DNA of 13,862 nt from Euryarchaeota archaeon UBA229 (GCA_002505355.1 DAUW01000050.1:1-13862), one strand, 5' to 3'. Shown: positions 1-8,856, numbered from the stretch's first letter. The notes: generated by a model from the letters alone, not told the origin. Translations and numbers: made by a program.

Positions 1-447
1 GGCAAACAGTCTACCTAACCTTGCTTCGCCGAGTATATCTCTAACGACTATCCCTACTTCTGTTTCGGTTGATTCGAGAAGTAACCTTCCCCAATGCTCA
101 TGCGAATGGAAAGTCGCAAAAACTTTCGGCGTTTCCAACAAATGAGAATACGGTGGGTGTCCTATGTCATGCAGTAGTGCGGCCAATTGGACTAATTCTG
201 CATCATCGTCATCAATCATTCCCGGTTGCACATCTTGAATTAGTTCAGTTAACTTCCTCGCTAGATGGTAGGCACCTAATGAATGAGAAAATCTATTGTG
301 ATTTGCGGCTGGAAAAACATACTCACAGGTAGACAGTTGCTGAATGGATCTCAGCCGTTGAAATTCTTTAGTATCGATAATTCGGGCGTGCTGAAACGGC
401 ACAAGTATGTCCTTGTGAATCTCATCTCTAATCACTCGCTCCCGCAT
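1..447 (-). CDS. HD-superfamily phosphohydrolase (SAMHD1/COG1078-like), N-terminal part
   Basis: The minus strand is open from an ATG at 447-445 to the left edge (149 residues, 3' end missing). The N-terminus has the usual opening of this family: an I-H-D-I-like stretch (residues 10-15), then IDTKEFQRLRSIQQL (24-38), then a VFPAANHNRFSHSLG segment (44-58) with the first histidine at 55. The metal-binding HD pair is H93-D94 in LLHDIGHPPYSH (91-102), and H116-E117 fits the downstream His-Glu of SAMHD1-like enzymes. Family members are about 400 residues or more and hydrolyse dNTPs or other phosphoesters in the cytoplasm. Substrate cannot be told from this fragment. It is divergently oriented from the next gene; a TTTTTAAAC box about 34 bases upstream of the start may be its promoter. 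The HD family assignment is firm; the dNTPase role is inferred. Confidence 0.88.
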   Translation of the reverse strand, partial: MRERVIRDEIHKDILVPFQHARIIDTKEFQRLRSIQQLSTCEYVFPAANHNRFSHSLGAYHLARKLTELIQDVQPGMIDDDDAELVQLAALLHDIGHPPYSHLLETPKVFATFHSHEHWGRLLLESTETEVGIVVRDILGEARLGRLFA

Positions 448-476
448 TCCATCCCCGTAACTCCCTCGGATTAATG

Positions 477-485
477 TTTAAAAAG
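477..485 (-). promoter_or_regulatory. Candidate TATA box for the HD gene
   Basis: Read on the minus strand this is TTTTTAAAC, centred about 34 bases upstream of the ATG at 447. With the usual archaeal TATA-to-start distance of about 25-27 bases, transcription would begin near 455, giving a very short leader. The same A/T block read on the plus strand (TTTAAAAAG) could also serve the divergent gene at 525. Assigned by eye only. Confidence 0.4.
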
Positions 486-498
486 GCCGCGCAAGATA

Positions 499-510
499 TG
501 ATTATATCTT
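499..510 (+). promoter_or_regulatory. Candidate TATA box for the OB-domain gene
   Basis: GATTATATCTT lies just upstream of the ATG at 525, in the 77-base divergent gap. Its centre is about 21 bases from that ATG and 45 from the alternative ATG at 549. No Shine-Dalgarno sequence is visible before either, so a leaderless or very short leader transcript is plausible. The A/T block at 478-486 is the alternative box. Confidence 0.3.
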
Positions 511-524
511 TCAAACATGACTAA

Positions 525-2309
525 ATGTTGATTAGAATACCCAACAACATGGCGGATGTGCTCAAGAGCATAATGAACAAAATTACAGATGATGACCCTG
601 CAACTAGAGGCCAGCAATTGTGGGTAATGTTTACGCTTGCGATTTTTCTTGTTGCCGTACTCAATTACTATGCTATGGTTAGAGAACCAGATATCGTTGA
701 GATGAAAGATTTAATCGAATATAAAAACGAAGTCGTTAAGGTTGAAGGTGAAATTATTTCTTGGCGTGAAGACCCCTGGAATTCAGGCGATTGGGAAACG
801 CATGTGATTGTTAGTGACGGTACTGCTGTTGTCGAAGCAAGGTGGAGTAGACCGGCAGAAATACCACCAATTGGCACAAACGTCGTAATTACTGGAAAGG
901 TAATGGAATTTGAGGGGAATATCTACATGACTGCAGTTGGTTCTGGAGCCATGGAATGGGACGAGGAAGATTTGCCAGATATAGTGCGGTTGTCGATTTT
1001 AGATGTCGCTCTTGATCCAGAAAGTTACGTTGACGAAGTGATTACTTTGACTGGCTACATTGGCGAATCAATACCACCTGATGAGATGTTCGTCTCAGCT
1101 GATTTACGTGACCACCCGTCGTATGGAAATGCAGAACATCAAATAAAGCTAAACATCCGCTCAAAAGTTGGTAGTTGGATTGAGTCCTCATCAAAGATTC
1201 AGGTCACAGGGACTGTGTCCTACAATCAGCGTGACATGAATTGGGTCATGTCGGTTCAGGGTCCTGAGATACTTGTTGACCGAAACCATCCGGTAGAAGT
1301 AATCCGATTAAACTGGGGTGAAGAAGCAACTTGGAGTTACCAATCGGGAAATTTGATTAAAATTTCTGGATACATCACTATCGCTGATGAATGGCAACTA
1401 CGTGGACCGGGTGGTATCCTCATTTGTTTGAAACCCAGTGAAGCCGACATACTAGAGCACAGCAACAGTTCCCTGCACAATACGTTCAAAGAAGTTCAAG
1501 GTCGGTTAATGTGGTCAGAAGCAGATTCAAGTTGGTGCGTTGACTCAAGCGAGGGTACCCCTACTGGTAACCTGATTAATTCTGAAGATGTTATTGACTT
1601 AATGGCATTACTGTCTGGCGACCCAATTAGACTCATCGATGAACCCGATACCAGGTATACCATTAACGCCTTTGTTCGTTACGCCATCGAACCAAGCGTG
1701 CAGGATGTGAGCGGCTGGTTAGTTGACAAGATCGATTATCGAGGCCAGACTAAAATCTACGCTACCTTCCCAGCTCAAACCTCAACTCAATGGATTGAAG
1801 CTGGACAAGCCATAACCGCTAATGTTTCCGTCACTTGGGACGACACAAATATGGCCATTCGACTGCAAATCCATGATTATCAGTTGGGTGATGTACCTGA
1901 GCCAAAAAACCTCATTTGGGACGAGGGGGCATCACAATGGGGATATTCGCGCAACCAGGTAGTGAACATCCCCGGTATTGCTATGCAAGATGACGATGGT
2001 GATTGGTGGTTACAGAGAGACGGGACAAACCAAAGCATCAGATTATCCCCCAACAACAATTCCATAATCGGCACCGACAGCGTGCATTCTGGTTACTCAC
2101 ATACGTGGAACGGACGATTAATGGAAGTACAAGACCCTGAACTAGTCGCTACAGTATATCACCTGATTAATGCTGACGTAGTTGATACCGACAGTGATGG
2201 ACTGTCAGATAATCTAGAGTCACTGTACGGCACCAATCCTTACAATGCTGACACTGATGGCGACGGACAAAACGATCGTGATGATAACGACACATACCCT
2301 GATTATTGA
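525..2309 (+). CDS. Membrane-anchored multi-OB-like domain protein with C-terminal TSP3 motifs
   Basis: This is a 594-residue protein. A short polar N-terminus is followed by one hydrophobic helix (about residues 32-51); the remainder is probably outside the cell. Roughly five beta-rich units follow (about 65-145, 168-250, 271-355, 377-452, 475-552). Several have the V-V-x-G-x-I ... G-x-V pattern of OB-fold domains, for example VVKVEGEIISW (70-80) and VVITGKVMEFEGNIYMTAVG (120-139). Units 3 and 5 look like duplicates, both opening with a W-rich segment followed by SGYI or PGIA. The end carries two calcium-type repeats, DTDSDGLSD (554-562) and DTDGDGQND (576-584). The start at 525 is the longest option; Met9 (549) also keeps the helix. 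The permease gene begins 9 bases after its stop, implying co-transcription. No catalytic motif was seen. OB folds bind nucleic acid or other ligands, so the ligand is unknown. Confidence 0.8.
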   Translation: MLIRIPNNMADVLKSIMNKITDDDPATRGQQLWVMFTLAIFLVAVLNYYAMVREPDIVEMKDLIEYKNEVVKVEGEIISWREDPWNSGDWETHVIVSDGTAVVEARWSRPAEIPPIGTNVVITGKVMEFEGNIYMTAVGSGAMEWDEEDLPDIVRLSILDVALDPESYVDEVITLTGYIGESIPPDEMFVSADLRDHPSYGNAEHQIKLNIRSKVGSWIESSSKIQVTGTVSYNQRDMNWVMSVQGPEILVDRNHPVEVIRLNWGEEATWSYQSGNLIKISGYITIADEWQLRGPGGILICLKPSEADILEHSNSSLHNTFKEVQGRLMWSEADSSWCVDSSEGTPTGNLINSEDVIDLMALLSGDPIRLIDEPDTRYTINAFVRYAIEPSVQDVSGWLVDKIDYRGQTKIYATFPAQTSTQWIEAGQAITANVSVTWDDTNMAIRLQIHDYQLGDVPEPKNLIWDEGASQWGYSRNQVVNIPGIAMQDDDGDWWLQRDGTNQSIRLSPNNNSIIGTDSVHSGYSHTWNGRLMEVQDPELVATVYHLINADVVDTDSDGLSDNLESLYGTNPYNADTDGDGQNDRDDNDTYPDY

Positions 2310-2318
2310 GGATTGACC

Positions 2319-3821
2319 ATGTTGGAAGCCTATTTTCTTGACCTCGGTTGGTTACTTTTTGCCCTGTTTTTCGGGGTTGCTATGGGCTCGCTAACCGGAC
2401 TTATTCCCGGCTTCCACGTTAACAATGTTGCATTAATACTGCTTGCGCTGTCGCCGGTATTTCTCAGTTGGGGCATACCTCTATCAGCCGTAGCAGCGAT
2501 AATTGTCTCCACTGGAACGGTTCATACATTTCTCAACTACATACCTTCAGCGTTGCTAGGTGCGCCCGATGGTGATACTGCCCTATCCCTACTACCAGGT
2601 CACAGAATGTTGCTCTCAGGAAATGCACCTCGTGGTGTCGCATGGTCCGCCCGAGGTTCTCAACTAGGATTATTTCTATCACTTCCGCTAATCATCGTGG
2701 CACGAATCGCTTTTGGCGACGAATTAGGCTGGTATGATTACCTAAGGAATATAATTTTCTTTTTGCTGTTGGGAATCTCATTTTTACTATTAGCCACCGA
2801 AACCACTCGATTGGACTGGCCAAAATGGATCCAACGCTTGTCGCTAAACAAATTAGCAACGGATTCTAGGCTCGCCGGGTTTTTGGCCGCAACCGGATTT
2901 TTCTTATTATCAGGATTTTACGGGTGGGCGGTATTCAGCCTCCCCGCCCGTTCACCGGTAGGAATTCCAGATGCTAGTCTACTTCTACCCAGCCTAGCAG
3001 GGCTGTTTGGAATTGCTAACCTGTTAGACATATATGCCACAACATCACACATTCCTCCCCAGAACGAAGATTGGACATTACCTCCTGCCAAGCCCCTAAT
3101 TGTTCCCTGTTTTTGGTCCGGTGTCGCAGGAGCGTCAATGGGAGTGTTGCCGGGCATGACTGCCTCACAAGCCACTGTGTTGGTGATGGGTGGCAGAAAC
3201 GTTGCAGCAAAAGTGCAAGGGAAGGAAGGCTATGGTATGGATTGGGAAACTCGCAGACTCACCGAGATGACTGATGAGGAACTTCTAGAAATTGCGCTAT
3301 CCGAAGCCGAGGGTGGTGTCGAGGGACCACAAACAAAACAAGATTTGGAAGTGATTGCCATTTTGTCGGCAGTGAACACTGCGGTTACAGTGATGGTTCT
3401 CGGCTTCTTGTACATAATCGGAAGGTCACGTTCTGGCGCCACACTCGCTCTCAAAATGATGTATCCTATTGATACCTGGTCTTCAGCAGAACCGACCGCT
3501 GATTTTGTTCGCTTGGTTGCCGTCACCGTGGCAGCAGGTCTAATGGCTATGCCGATTATGCGTGTCGTCGGCAAAGGTATGTTACGACTTCACGCAGCAA
3601 TTCCACTGCAACAAATGGTGATGGGGGTCATTATTTTCGTTAGTGCATTAGTATGGTTCACGACCGGTTTCATCGGCATTGGTGTGCTTATAATCGGCAC
3701 GATACTTGGACTAATTCCTCCGAGGGTTGGGATTCGTCGAAGTCACGGCATGGGAATTATAATTGTACCAATTATGATATACACATTTTCACAAGCCCAG
3801 GATGCCTTCGGTTTCCTATGA
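2319..3821 (+). CDS. TctA-like permease (archaeal COG1784 type)
   Basis: This is a 500-residue polytopic membrane protein. I start it at ATG 2319 because GAGG at 2308-2311 lies at good Shine-Dalgarno spacing; a TTG at 2313 would add two residues. It has the two-half, inverted-repeat layout of TctA-type permeases. The first glycine-rich signature, GLIPGFHVNN, is at 27-36, and a matching GVLPGMTASQA is at 275-285. It also has LLPGHRMLLSG (91-101), as in archaeal members, and an RSGA motif (371-374). About ten or more hydrophobic segments are visible. A charged, acidic cytoplasmic loop lies at about 293-343. Classical TctA works with a small membrane subunit, TctB, and a periplasmic binding protein, TctC; neither is encoded in the window. 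Substrate is therefore unknown. The upstream OB-domain gene probably shares its transcript and could be its extracytoplasmic partner, which is inference. Confidence 0.85.
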   Translation: MLEAYFLDLGWLLFALFFGVAMGSLTGLIPGFHVNNVALILLALSPVFLSWGIPLSAVAAIIVSTGTVHTFLNYIPSALLGAPDGDTALSLLPGHRMLLSGNAPRGVAWSARGSQLGLFLSLPLIIVARIAFGDELGWYDYLRNIIFFLLLGISFLLLATETTRLDWPKWIQRLSLNKLATDSRLAGFLAATGFFLLSGFYGWAVFSLPARSPVGIPDASLLLPSLAGLFGIANLLDIYATTSHIPPQNEDWTLPPAKPLIVPCFWSGVAGASMGVLPGMTASQATVLVMGGRNVAAKVQGKEGYGMDWETRRLTEMTDEELLEIALSEAEGGVEGPQTKQDLEVIAILSAVNTAVTVMVLGFLYIIGRSRSGATLALKMMYPIDTWSSAEPTADFVRLVAVTVAAGLMAMPIMRVVGKGMLRLHAAIPLQQMVMGVIIFVSALVWFTTGFIGIGVLIIGTILGLIPPRVGIRRSHGMGIIIVPIMIYTFSQAQDAFGFL

Positions 3822-3862
3822 TATCAAAAATAACTTATGACAAACAGTACCAGAATACCATG

Positions 3863-3870
3863 GAGAGGAG
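3863..3870 (+). promoter_or_regulatory. Ribosome binding site of the LTD-PLD gene
   Basis: GAGAGGAG ends three bases before the ATG at 3874 and continues as GGAGTGA, close to the archaeal GGAGGTGA consensus. It is the clearest Shine-Dalgarno sequence in the window and fixes the start. The rest of the 52-base gap after the permease (A/T-rich around 3826-3836) may hold an internal promoter. Confidence 0.6.
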
Positions 3871-3873
3871 TGA

Positions 3874-6800
3874 ATGATACCGAGAAAATACCCTATTATT
3901 TTGATTGCTATTATGTTAAGTTCCTATGTCGCCCCGGTATTGGATAATACTACTCTGGCCAATGACAATAGCGCAACAATGGTTTCCAGTCGGTCAACTG
4001 GATGTTCTGGTGACGTTTGCATCACTGAGGTATTAGTAAATGCCTTTGGTGCGGAAACTGGCGCAGTCGGCCCAGCAGATTGGACCACCGGTGAATGGGT
4101 TGAGATTTACAATGCTGGAACATCAACTGTTGACCTATCAACTTGGTCCTTGGAAGACCATTACAGCAGACCGCTTAGTATGACTACGAATCATGTTGTA
4201 TACCCCACAGCTGCTAGCAGCCTGAACGTCAATCCAGGTGACTATATTGTGTTGGCACGTAACGGCGATGGCGGTTCATGTGGTTTTTGCCTTAAAAATT
4301 CCAACGGCATGGTTAATTTGACAGACCCCACTGGCAGTATTGTCCACACAATTACCTGGACCTCATCACCCACAGAAGGTACATCCTTGATTGAAGACCC
4401 GAACAATCCAACAGCCGATTGGATTGAGTCACCCACATTGTCACCTGGTGAGGCGAATCAAGGTGGCACTGCTGTTGGTCCAGTGTATTTTCCTGGCGAC
4501 CTCATAGTCAATGAGGTAATGGCTGATGCATTTCCAAGTTTTGACAACGCAACTTATCCCGGCGGTGAGTGGGTTGAGGTACTTAACCAAGGCAACACGG
4601 AAATCGATTTGACTGGTTATTACTTATCTGATGCTGCCGGCAACATCATTGAATTTGACCAAGATCACTTAATCGGTTTTTCGGACGAGGCCAGTTCTAT
4701 GATGATTGATGCTGGTTCGACAAGAATTGTGGCAGTTAACGGTTCTACCAATAGCGGTGTGCTGAATAATGCTGTGGAAAAACTACGAATTCATTGGCCT
4801 AACGGGACCATTGCAGATGAGGTAAATTGGACAACAAATGAACCCGGATTTTCACTTTCAAGGATTACGGGAGATGATGGGATGTACATCTCTGCTTATC
4901 CAACCATCAATGTAACCAACATAGCAAGAATGGAAAATCTACCAACCATGAGCGCCAATGTTTTCATCACAGAGTATCTTTCCTCAACTAATTCAACTGG
5001 AAACTTCCCTAATGGCAAATGGATTGAGATAGTCAATAACGGAACCAGCATGATCGACGTTGCCGGTTGGACAATAACTAACGGCAAAGGAGACGTTTTG
5101 TTCCTAGACCCTGGTTCTATGGTGTTTAATCAGACCCACACTGGAATTACTGAAGTCAACAGCGGAGAGCGTCGGTTAATTGGCATGTCTAATAGTTTTG
5201 ATTTACATGATTACTACGAGCACCTCGTACTGAAAGATAACGCTGGCGTTACGATTGATTCAGCGTGGCATAGTAACTACTTTGGAGATAATGTTTCAAT
5301 GGTGAGGAATTATGACTCGCTGGGCTCTGCGTGGATTCCGTCGAACTGGCTTACACCTGGCGAACCCGAACCCGGCACTGAACCATACATGACTTATGAT
5401 GTCCAGTTCACTGAAATCCTGCCAGATAGTGTTGGGTCTGATACCCAATCATGGCCTTTGGGCGAATGGCTTGAATTGTTTAACAACGACACCGAACCAG
5501 TCGACTTAACAGGATGGAAACTCAAAGCCTCGAATAGCCGTAGTTTTACCATTGGTGCGTACAATCTTCCGCTGCAATTAGACGCAATAATCCAGCCGGG
5601 TAATGTTGCGCTTGTTGCCCTTAATGGAACAAACTCATTTTACCTTAAACAGACCACCGACATCATTACCCTTACAGATGCGAACTCCGGAATTGTCGAT
5701 ACTGTAGGATGGAACCATTCATCGGAGAACATGTCTTTGATTCCCCCGGGCACAAGTCACTCAGGATACACAACTGCCACACCCTCAGGCATCACTGGGT
5801 GGGTCGAACCAGCGTGGCCAACTCCGGGACAAATAAATCCGGTTTGGCCGGAATATACCGGTTCAGATGATGTGATCGTCACTGAGTATGTCGGTTGGTG
5901 CGATAATGATGACACTAACTACAATGATTGGATTGAGTTGTATAACAATGGAACTACTCCTGTCGACCTAGTAAGATGGCGAGTCGACACGGATAATAAG
6001 CGATTTTTTATTACCAAACTCGCTGAGTTAAATCTATCAAATAACTACGATATCAGGGACAACCATTCCCTGAGTACGGTGCTGAACCCTGGTGAATATA
6101 CGTTAATCAGCCTGCCGCGTTCTGTGCTTATGCCAATCGATCAACTAAGTCTCTTCGACCCAGATGGAAACTTGGTTTCCTCTGCCGATAGTCATGGTGA
6201 GGGATTGACTCCCAACAGTTGTGAATCTTGGATTTCTGACGACGGTGTTAACTGGTTTGTCGGTGCTTACCCAACCCCGGGTGAAGCCAACATACAGGCC
6301 ACCGATTTTGCGACGGCTCAAGACATCATCATAACTAGAGTATCTCCATATTCAAACGAATTTATCCAAATAAAAAATATCGGCTTGAAAGATGCATTTC
6401 TCAATGGATGGACTATCAATATCAATGATGGAACATTGTATGAATGTACAATTATCAGTAGTACATTTTTCCCGCCAAGTAGTAATATTGTGCTGGCCGA
6501 TGACCGTGACATAACCGATAGTGATGGAATGGCAGAATTAATCGCCCAAGATACAAGCTTACTACTAGAAGACGCACCGAGTTACCTAAATTTTGGTGAT
6601 ATTGGGTGCTCTGGCTTATACCTACCAGATTCTGGTGTTGCGATATCGCTTAAAGATTCCAACGGCGAACTTTCTGACACTTTTGTTTATGATAGTGGTC
6701 CAGCTAGTCAGTCTGGTTGGGCCAGTGAGGCTGTGTCAATCCCATCTTCGAGTGTATCGAGCGACGAATTTGTCTATGTGCGTGGTGATGGATGCGAATT

Positions 6801-8856
6801 CCTACCAGATACTAACACCGCCATGGATTGGCAATATCAATGGTCAATAACAGGCGCCATCGGGACTATTTGTCTACAGTCTGAGTTTGCCGAAGCCGAA
6901 GCTTTGGTGGTGCCTATAATTGGCCCAGACCACGGTTTGCTCGAACTCAAACAATTTATCGACGAGAGTCAAACTAGTCTTAGAATACAACTATATCAAT
7001 TACAAGATTCATACTTAGTCCAAGCGCTTCTCGATGCTCTGAACAGAGGGGTAACGGTAGAATTAATGTTAGACCCCGGGTGCTACAACTGCAACATCTG
7101 GTCACAAACCGACCTGCAATACAAAAATGATTTCGCTTTCGTATTAATTGCCGCTGGAGCAACTGTGTATGAGTTCAATACTAATGGCAATGAACCTTAC
7201 TTGTATCTACATAGTAAGGTAGTGGTAAGAGATTCTAGCAGCATATGGATTTCCTCGGGTAATTGGAAGTCTTCCTCAGTACCAGCACCTAATGTACGTG
7301 GTAACGTAGAATGGAGCATAATAATAGAGAATACCGAACTTGCTTTGATGGTTGACCAGCAATTCAGCCTAGACATACATTGGGCGGAACTGATGTCACT
7401 GAATGACTATGATGAATATGTCTTTTACTCTCCTGACACCATTGGTGGGGGTGGAGTACAATCTACAGTGCAAGCCAGTATCGCTGGAGAACTACTGACA
7501 TGTCCGGAAAACTGTGTTACTAAAATTACAGACTTTATTCGCTCAGCTGATAGCGAAGTATTACTCTCACAGCAGACTTTAGATATCGATTGGTCATATG
7601 GTTGGGGTGACGAAAACCCAATAATTTCCGCACTCCACGAGGTTGCCAGTAATGGTGTTGCGGTCCATTTGATTATCAATGGTGCATACCTCGATGATGA
7701 CGATCAAGAAGTTGTTGATTTGTTTAATGAGGTGTGGAATGGGACGGAGGGACTTGACACCTCTGCTATCGTGATGAGTGAGGATGATGATGTCTCAAAA
7801 CTGCATAATAAAGGAATTATCGTGGATGGTGAGAGCGTGCTTGTGTCTTCGATAAATATGGGCAGTTCAGCAATGAACCGCAATCGAGAGATGGGAGTAA
7901 TCATACATTCACCACTGATTAGTGGATATTACCTAGACGCTTGGCACGAGGATTGGAACCGGCTGGATAATGTCACAGACTCAGACCAGGATTCACTGAC
8001 CGACAAATGGGAAGTCGCTAATGGGCTCAATAGAACCAAGCGGATAATGCCATCCGGCATTACAGAAGATATGTACGACTCCGATGGTGATGGAGTCAAT
8101 AACACAGATGAGGAAAAACAAGGTGGCCACCCGTTACTTGCTGATACAGATGGCGATTGCGCCATTGACTCAATTGAGATTGCTTGGGCGCAGCGCAGCG
8201 CTATGGACGTAAATGTTGCTAATATCGCAATCTACGACGCGCTCAATTTAGCCGATGCTGACGGCGACGGGCTCAAAGACACCGACGTGTTTGGCTGTGA
8301 CCTAGCATCTGAGGAGGATGTGGTTGAGCCTGTTGACAATCAAACAACCGACCCAGATGCGGATGATGATGCAGATGGGATTGTCAATCAGTACGATTTA
8401 TGTCCGGATACTGCGCCAGGCGGACTTACAGATTTAGACGGGTGTTCTAGTGATCAACTAACCGAAAAAGCCGATGCAAGTGATGGTGAAAAAGATACCA
8501 CTGGTTCTAACACCATGCTCATTGTTATGCTCATTGCCGCAATTTTTACCGCAGGCGCATTCTTGATACTCAAACAACTTGAGAACAAAGCAGTCGACGC
8601 CAAAGACTTAGTTAGTATCGAAGAGCAAGAAATGATGCTTATGGATGATTTTGAATCTACGAACGCTGAGGAATGGTCAATGCCCGTACTGGACGGCAGC
8701 GCTGATACTGGTAAACCTACACCATCAATTTCAAATGAAGATTTAGCCAAATTCCCTGGATGGGGTGAAGACGTTGTACAACGATACCTAGACAGTGGAT
8801 GGACCATAGAGCAACTCTCTGCATATTATCAAGAACAGTTACAAGACAACCAATAA
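3874..8856 (+). CDS. Giant surface protein: lamin-tail domains, two PLD-type sites, TSP3 repeats, C-terminal anchor
   Basis: This 1,660-residue protein starts with a signal peptide (hydrophobic core about 6-20). About six lamin-tail-like (LTD) units follow (about 46-197, 207-340, 359-503, 508-659, 663-808, 809-1003); each opens with a V-x-I-T-E type strand and most have G-x-W-x-E-x-x-N, e.g. GEWVEIYN and GEWLELFN. A phospholipase-D-type region carries two complete HxKxxxxD motifs: HSKVVVRD (H1113, K1115, D1120) and HNKGIIVD (H1311, K1313, D1318). The 198-residue spacing fits two half-sites of one catalytic centre. Asp-rich TSP3 repeats (about 1365-1530), one membrane helix (about 1547-1566) and a 94-residue cytoplasmic tail end the protein. 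Cysteine pairs (C44/C49, a CGFC in LTD1, CYNC in the first PLD half) suggest extracellular disulfides. PLD enzymes cut phosphodiesters, so a nuclease or phospholipase acting at the cell surface is likely; which of the two is not visible. Confidence 0.9.
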   Translation: MIPRKYPIILIAIMLSSYVAPVLDNTTLANDNSATMVSSRSTGCSGDVCITEVLVNAFGAETGAVGPADWTTGEWVEIYNAGTSTVDLSTWSLEDHYSRPLSMTTNHVVYPTAASSLNVNPGDYIVLARNGDGGSCGFCLKNSNGMVNLTDPTGSIVHTITWTSSPTEGTSLIEDPNNPTADWIESPTLSPGEANQGGTAVGPVYFPGDLIVNEVMADAFPSFDNATYPGGEWVEVLNQGNTEIDLTGYYLSDAAGNIIEFDQDHLIGFSDEASSMMIDAGSTRIVAVNGSTNSGVLNNAVEKLRIHWPNGTIADEVNWTTNEPGFSLSRITGDDGMYISAYPTINVTNIARMENLPTMSANVFITEYLSSTNSTGNFPNGKWIEIVNNGTSMIDVAGWTITNGKGDVLFLDPGSMVFNQTHTGITEVNSGERRLIGMSNSFDLHDYYEHLVLKDNAGVTIDSAWHSNYFGDNVSMVRNYDSLGSAWIPSNWLTPGEPEPGTEPYMTYDVQFTEILPDSVGSDTQSWPLGEWLELFNNDTEPVDLTGWKLKASNSRSFTIGAYNLPLQLDAIIQPGNVALVALNGTNSFYLKQTTDIITLTDANSGIVDTVGWNHSSENMSLIPPGTSHSGYTTATPSGITGWVEPAWPTPGQINPVWPEYTGSDDVIVTEYVGWCDNDDTNYNDWIELYNNGTTPVDLVRWRVDTDNKRFFITKLAELNLSNNYDIRDNHSLSTVLNPGEYTLISLPRSVLMPIDQLSLFDPDGNLVSSADSHGEGLTPNSCESWISDDGVNWFVGAYPTPGEANIQATDFATAQDIIITRVSPYSNEFIQIKNIGLKDAFLNGWTININDGTLYECTIISSTFFPPSSNIVLADDRDITDSDGMAELIAQDTSLLLEDAPSYLNFGDIGCSGLYLPDSGVAISLKDSNGELSDTFVYDSGPASQSGWASEAVSIPSSSVSSDEFVYVRGDGCEFLPDTNTAMDWQYQWSITGAIGTICLQSEFAEAEALVVPIIGPDHGLLELKQFIDESQTSLRIQLYQLQDSYLVQALLDALNRGVTVELMLDPGCYNCNIWSQTDLQYKNDFAFVLIAAGATVYEFNTNGNEPYLYLHSKVVVRDSSSIWISSGNWKSSSVPAPNVRGNVEWSIIIENTELALMVDQQFSLDIHWAELMSLNDYDEYVFYSPDTIGGGGVQSTVQASIAGELLTCPENCVTKITDFIRSADSEVLLSQQTLDIDWSYGWGDENPIISALHEVASNGVAVHLIINGAYLDDDDQEVVDLFNEVWNGTEGLDTSAIVMSEDDDVSKLHNKGIIVDGESVLVSSINMGSSAMNRNREMGVIIHSPLISGYYLDAWHEDWNRLDNVTDSDQDSLTDKWEVANGLNRTKRIMPSGITEDMYDSDGDGVNNTDEEKQGGHPLLADTDGDCAIDSIEIAWAQRSAMDVNVANIAIYDALNLADADGDGLKDTDVFGCDLASEEDVVEPVDNQTTDPDADDDADGIVNQYDLCPDTAPGGLTDLDGCSSDQLTEKADASDGEKDTTGSNTMLIVMLIAAIFTAGAFLILKQLENKAVDAKDLVSIEEQEMMLMDDFESTNAEEWSMPVLDGSADTGKPTPSISNEDLAKFPGWGEDVVQRYLDSGWTIEQLSAYYQEQLQDNQ
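4009..6882 (+). repeat. Tandem lamin-tail domain array (about six units) within the surface protein
   Basis: Six diverged protein-level repeats of roughly 130-195 residues each begin near 4009, 4492, 4948, 5395, 5860 and 6298. Shared marks are an initial I-T-E or V-N-E strand, then W-x-E-x-x-N-x-G, then a D-L-T-G-W or D-L-S-T-W turn, and often a closing P-T-P-G-E-A-N or L-T-P-G-E-P segment. Nucleotide identity between units is low, so these are old duplications. The sixth unit is the most divergent (FIQIKNIG in place of the W-x-E motif) and runs into the PLD region with a conserved-looking YVRGDGCEF segment. Confidence 0.75.
8752..8841 (+). other. Cytoplasmic tail motif of the LTD-PLD protein
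   Basis: After the membrane helix and an acidic linker, the last 34 residues form a compact amphipathic segment: FPGW at 1627-1630, a Y-L pair at 1638-1639, then GWTIEQLSAYY at 1642-1652. The GWTxEQ core with a tyrosine a few residues later matches the end of the TSP3 protein on the minus strand (12480-12533). Confidence 0.55.

Noticed and set aside
69..474. Two small plus-strand ORFs at the left edge
   Set aside because: They lie opposite the minus-strand HD-domain gene, whose translation carries family motifs (HD pair, RFSHS, QRLRSIQQL); the plus-strand products have no recognisable features.
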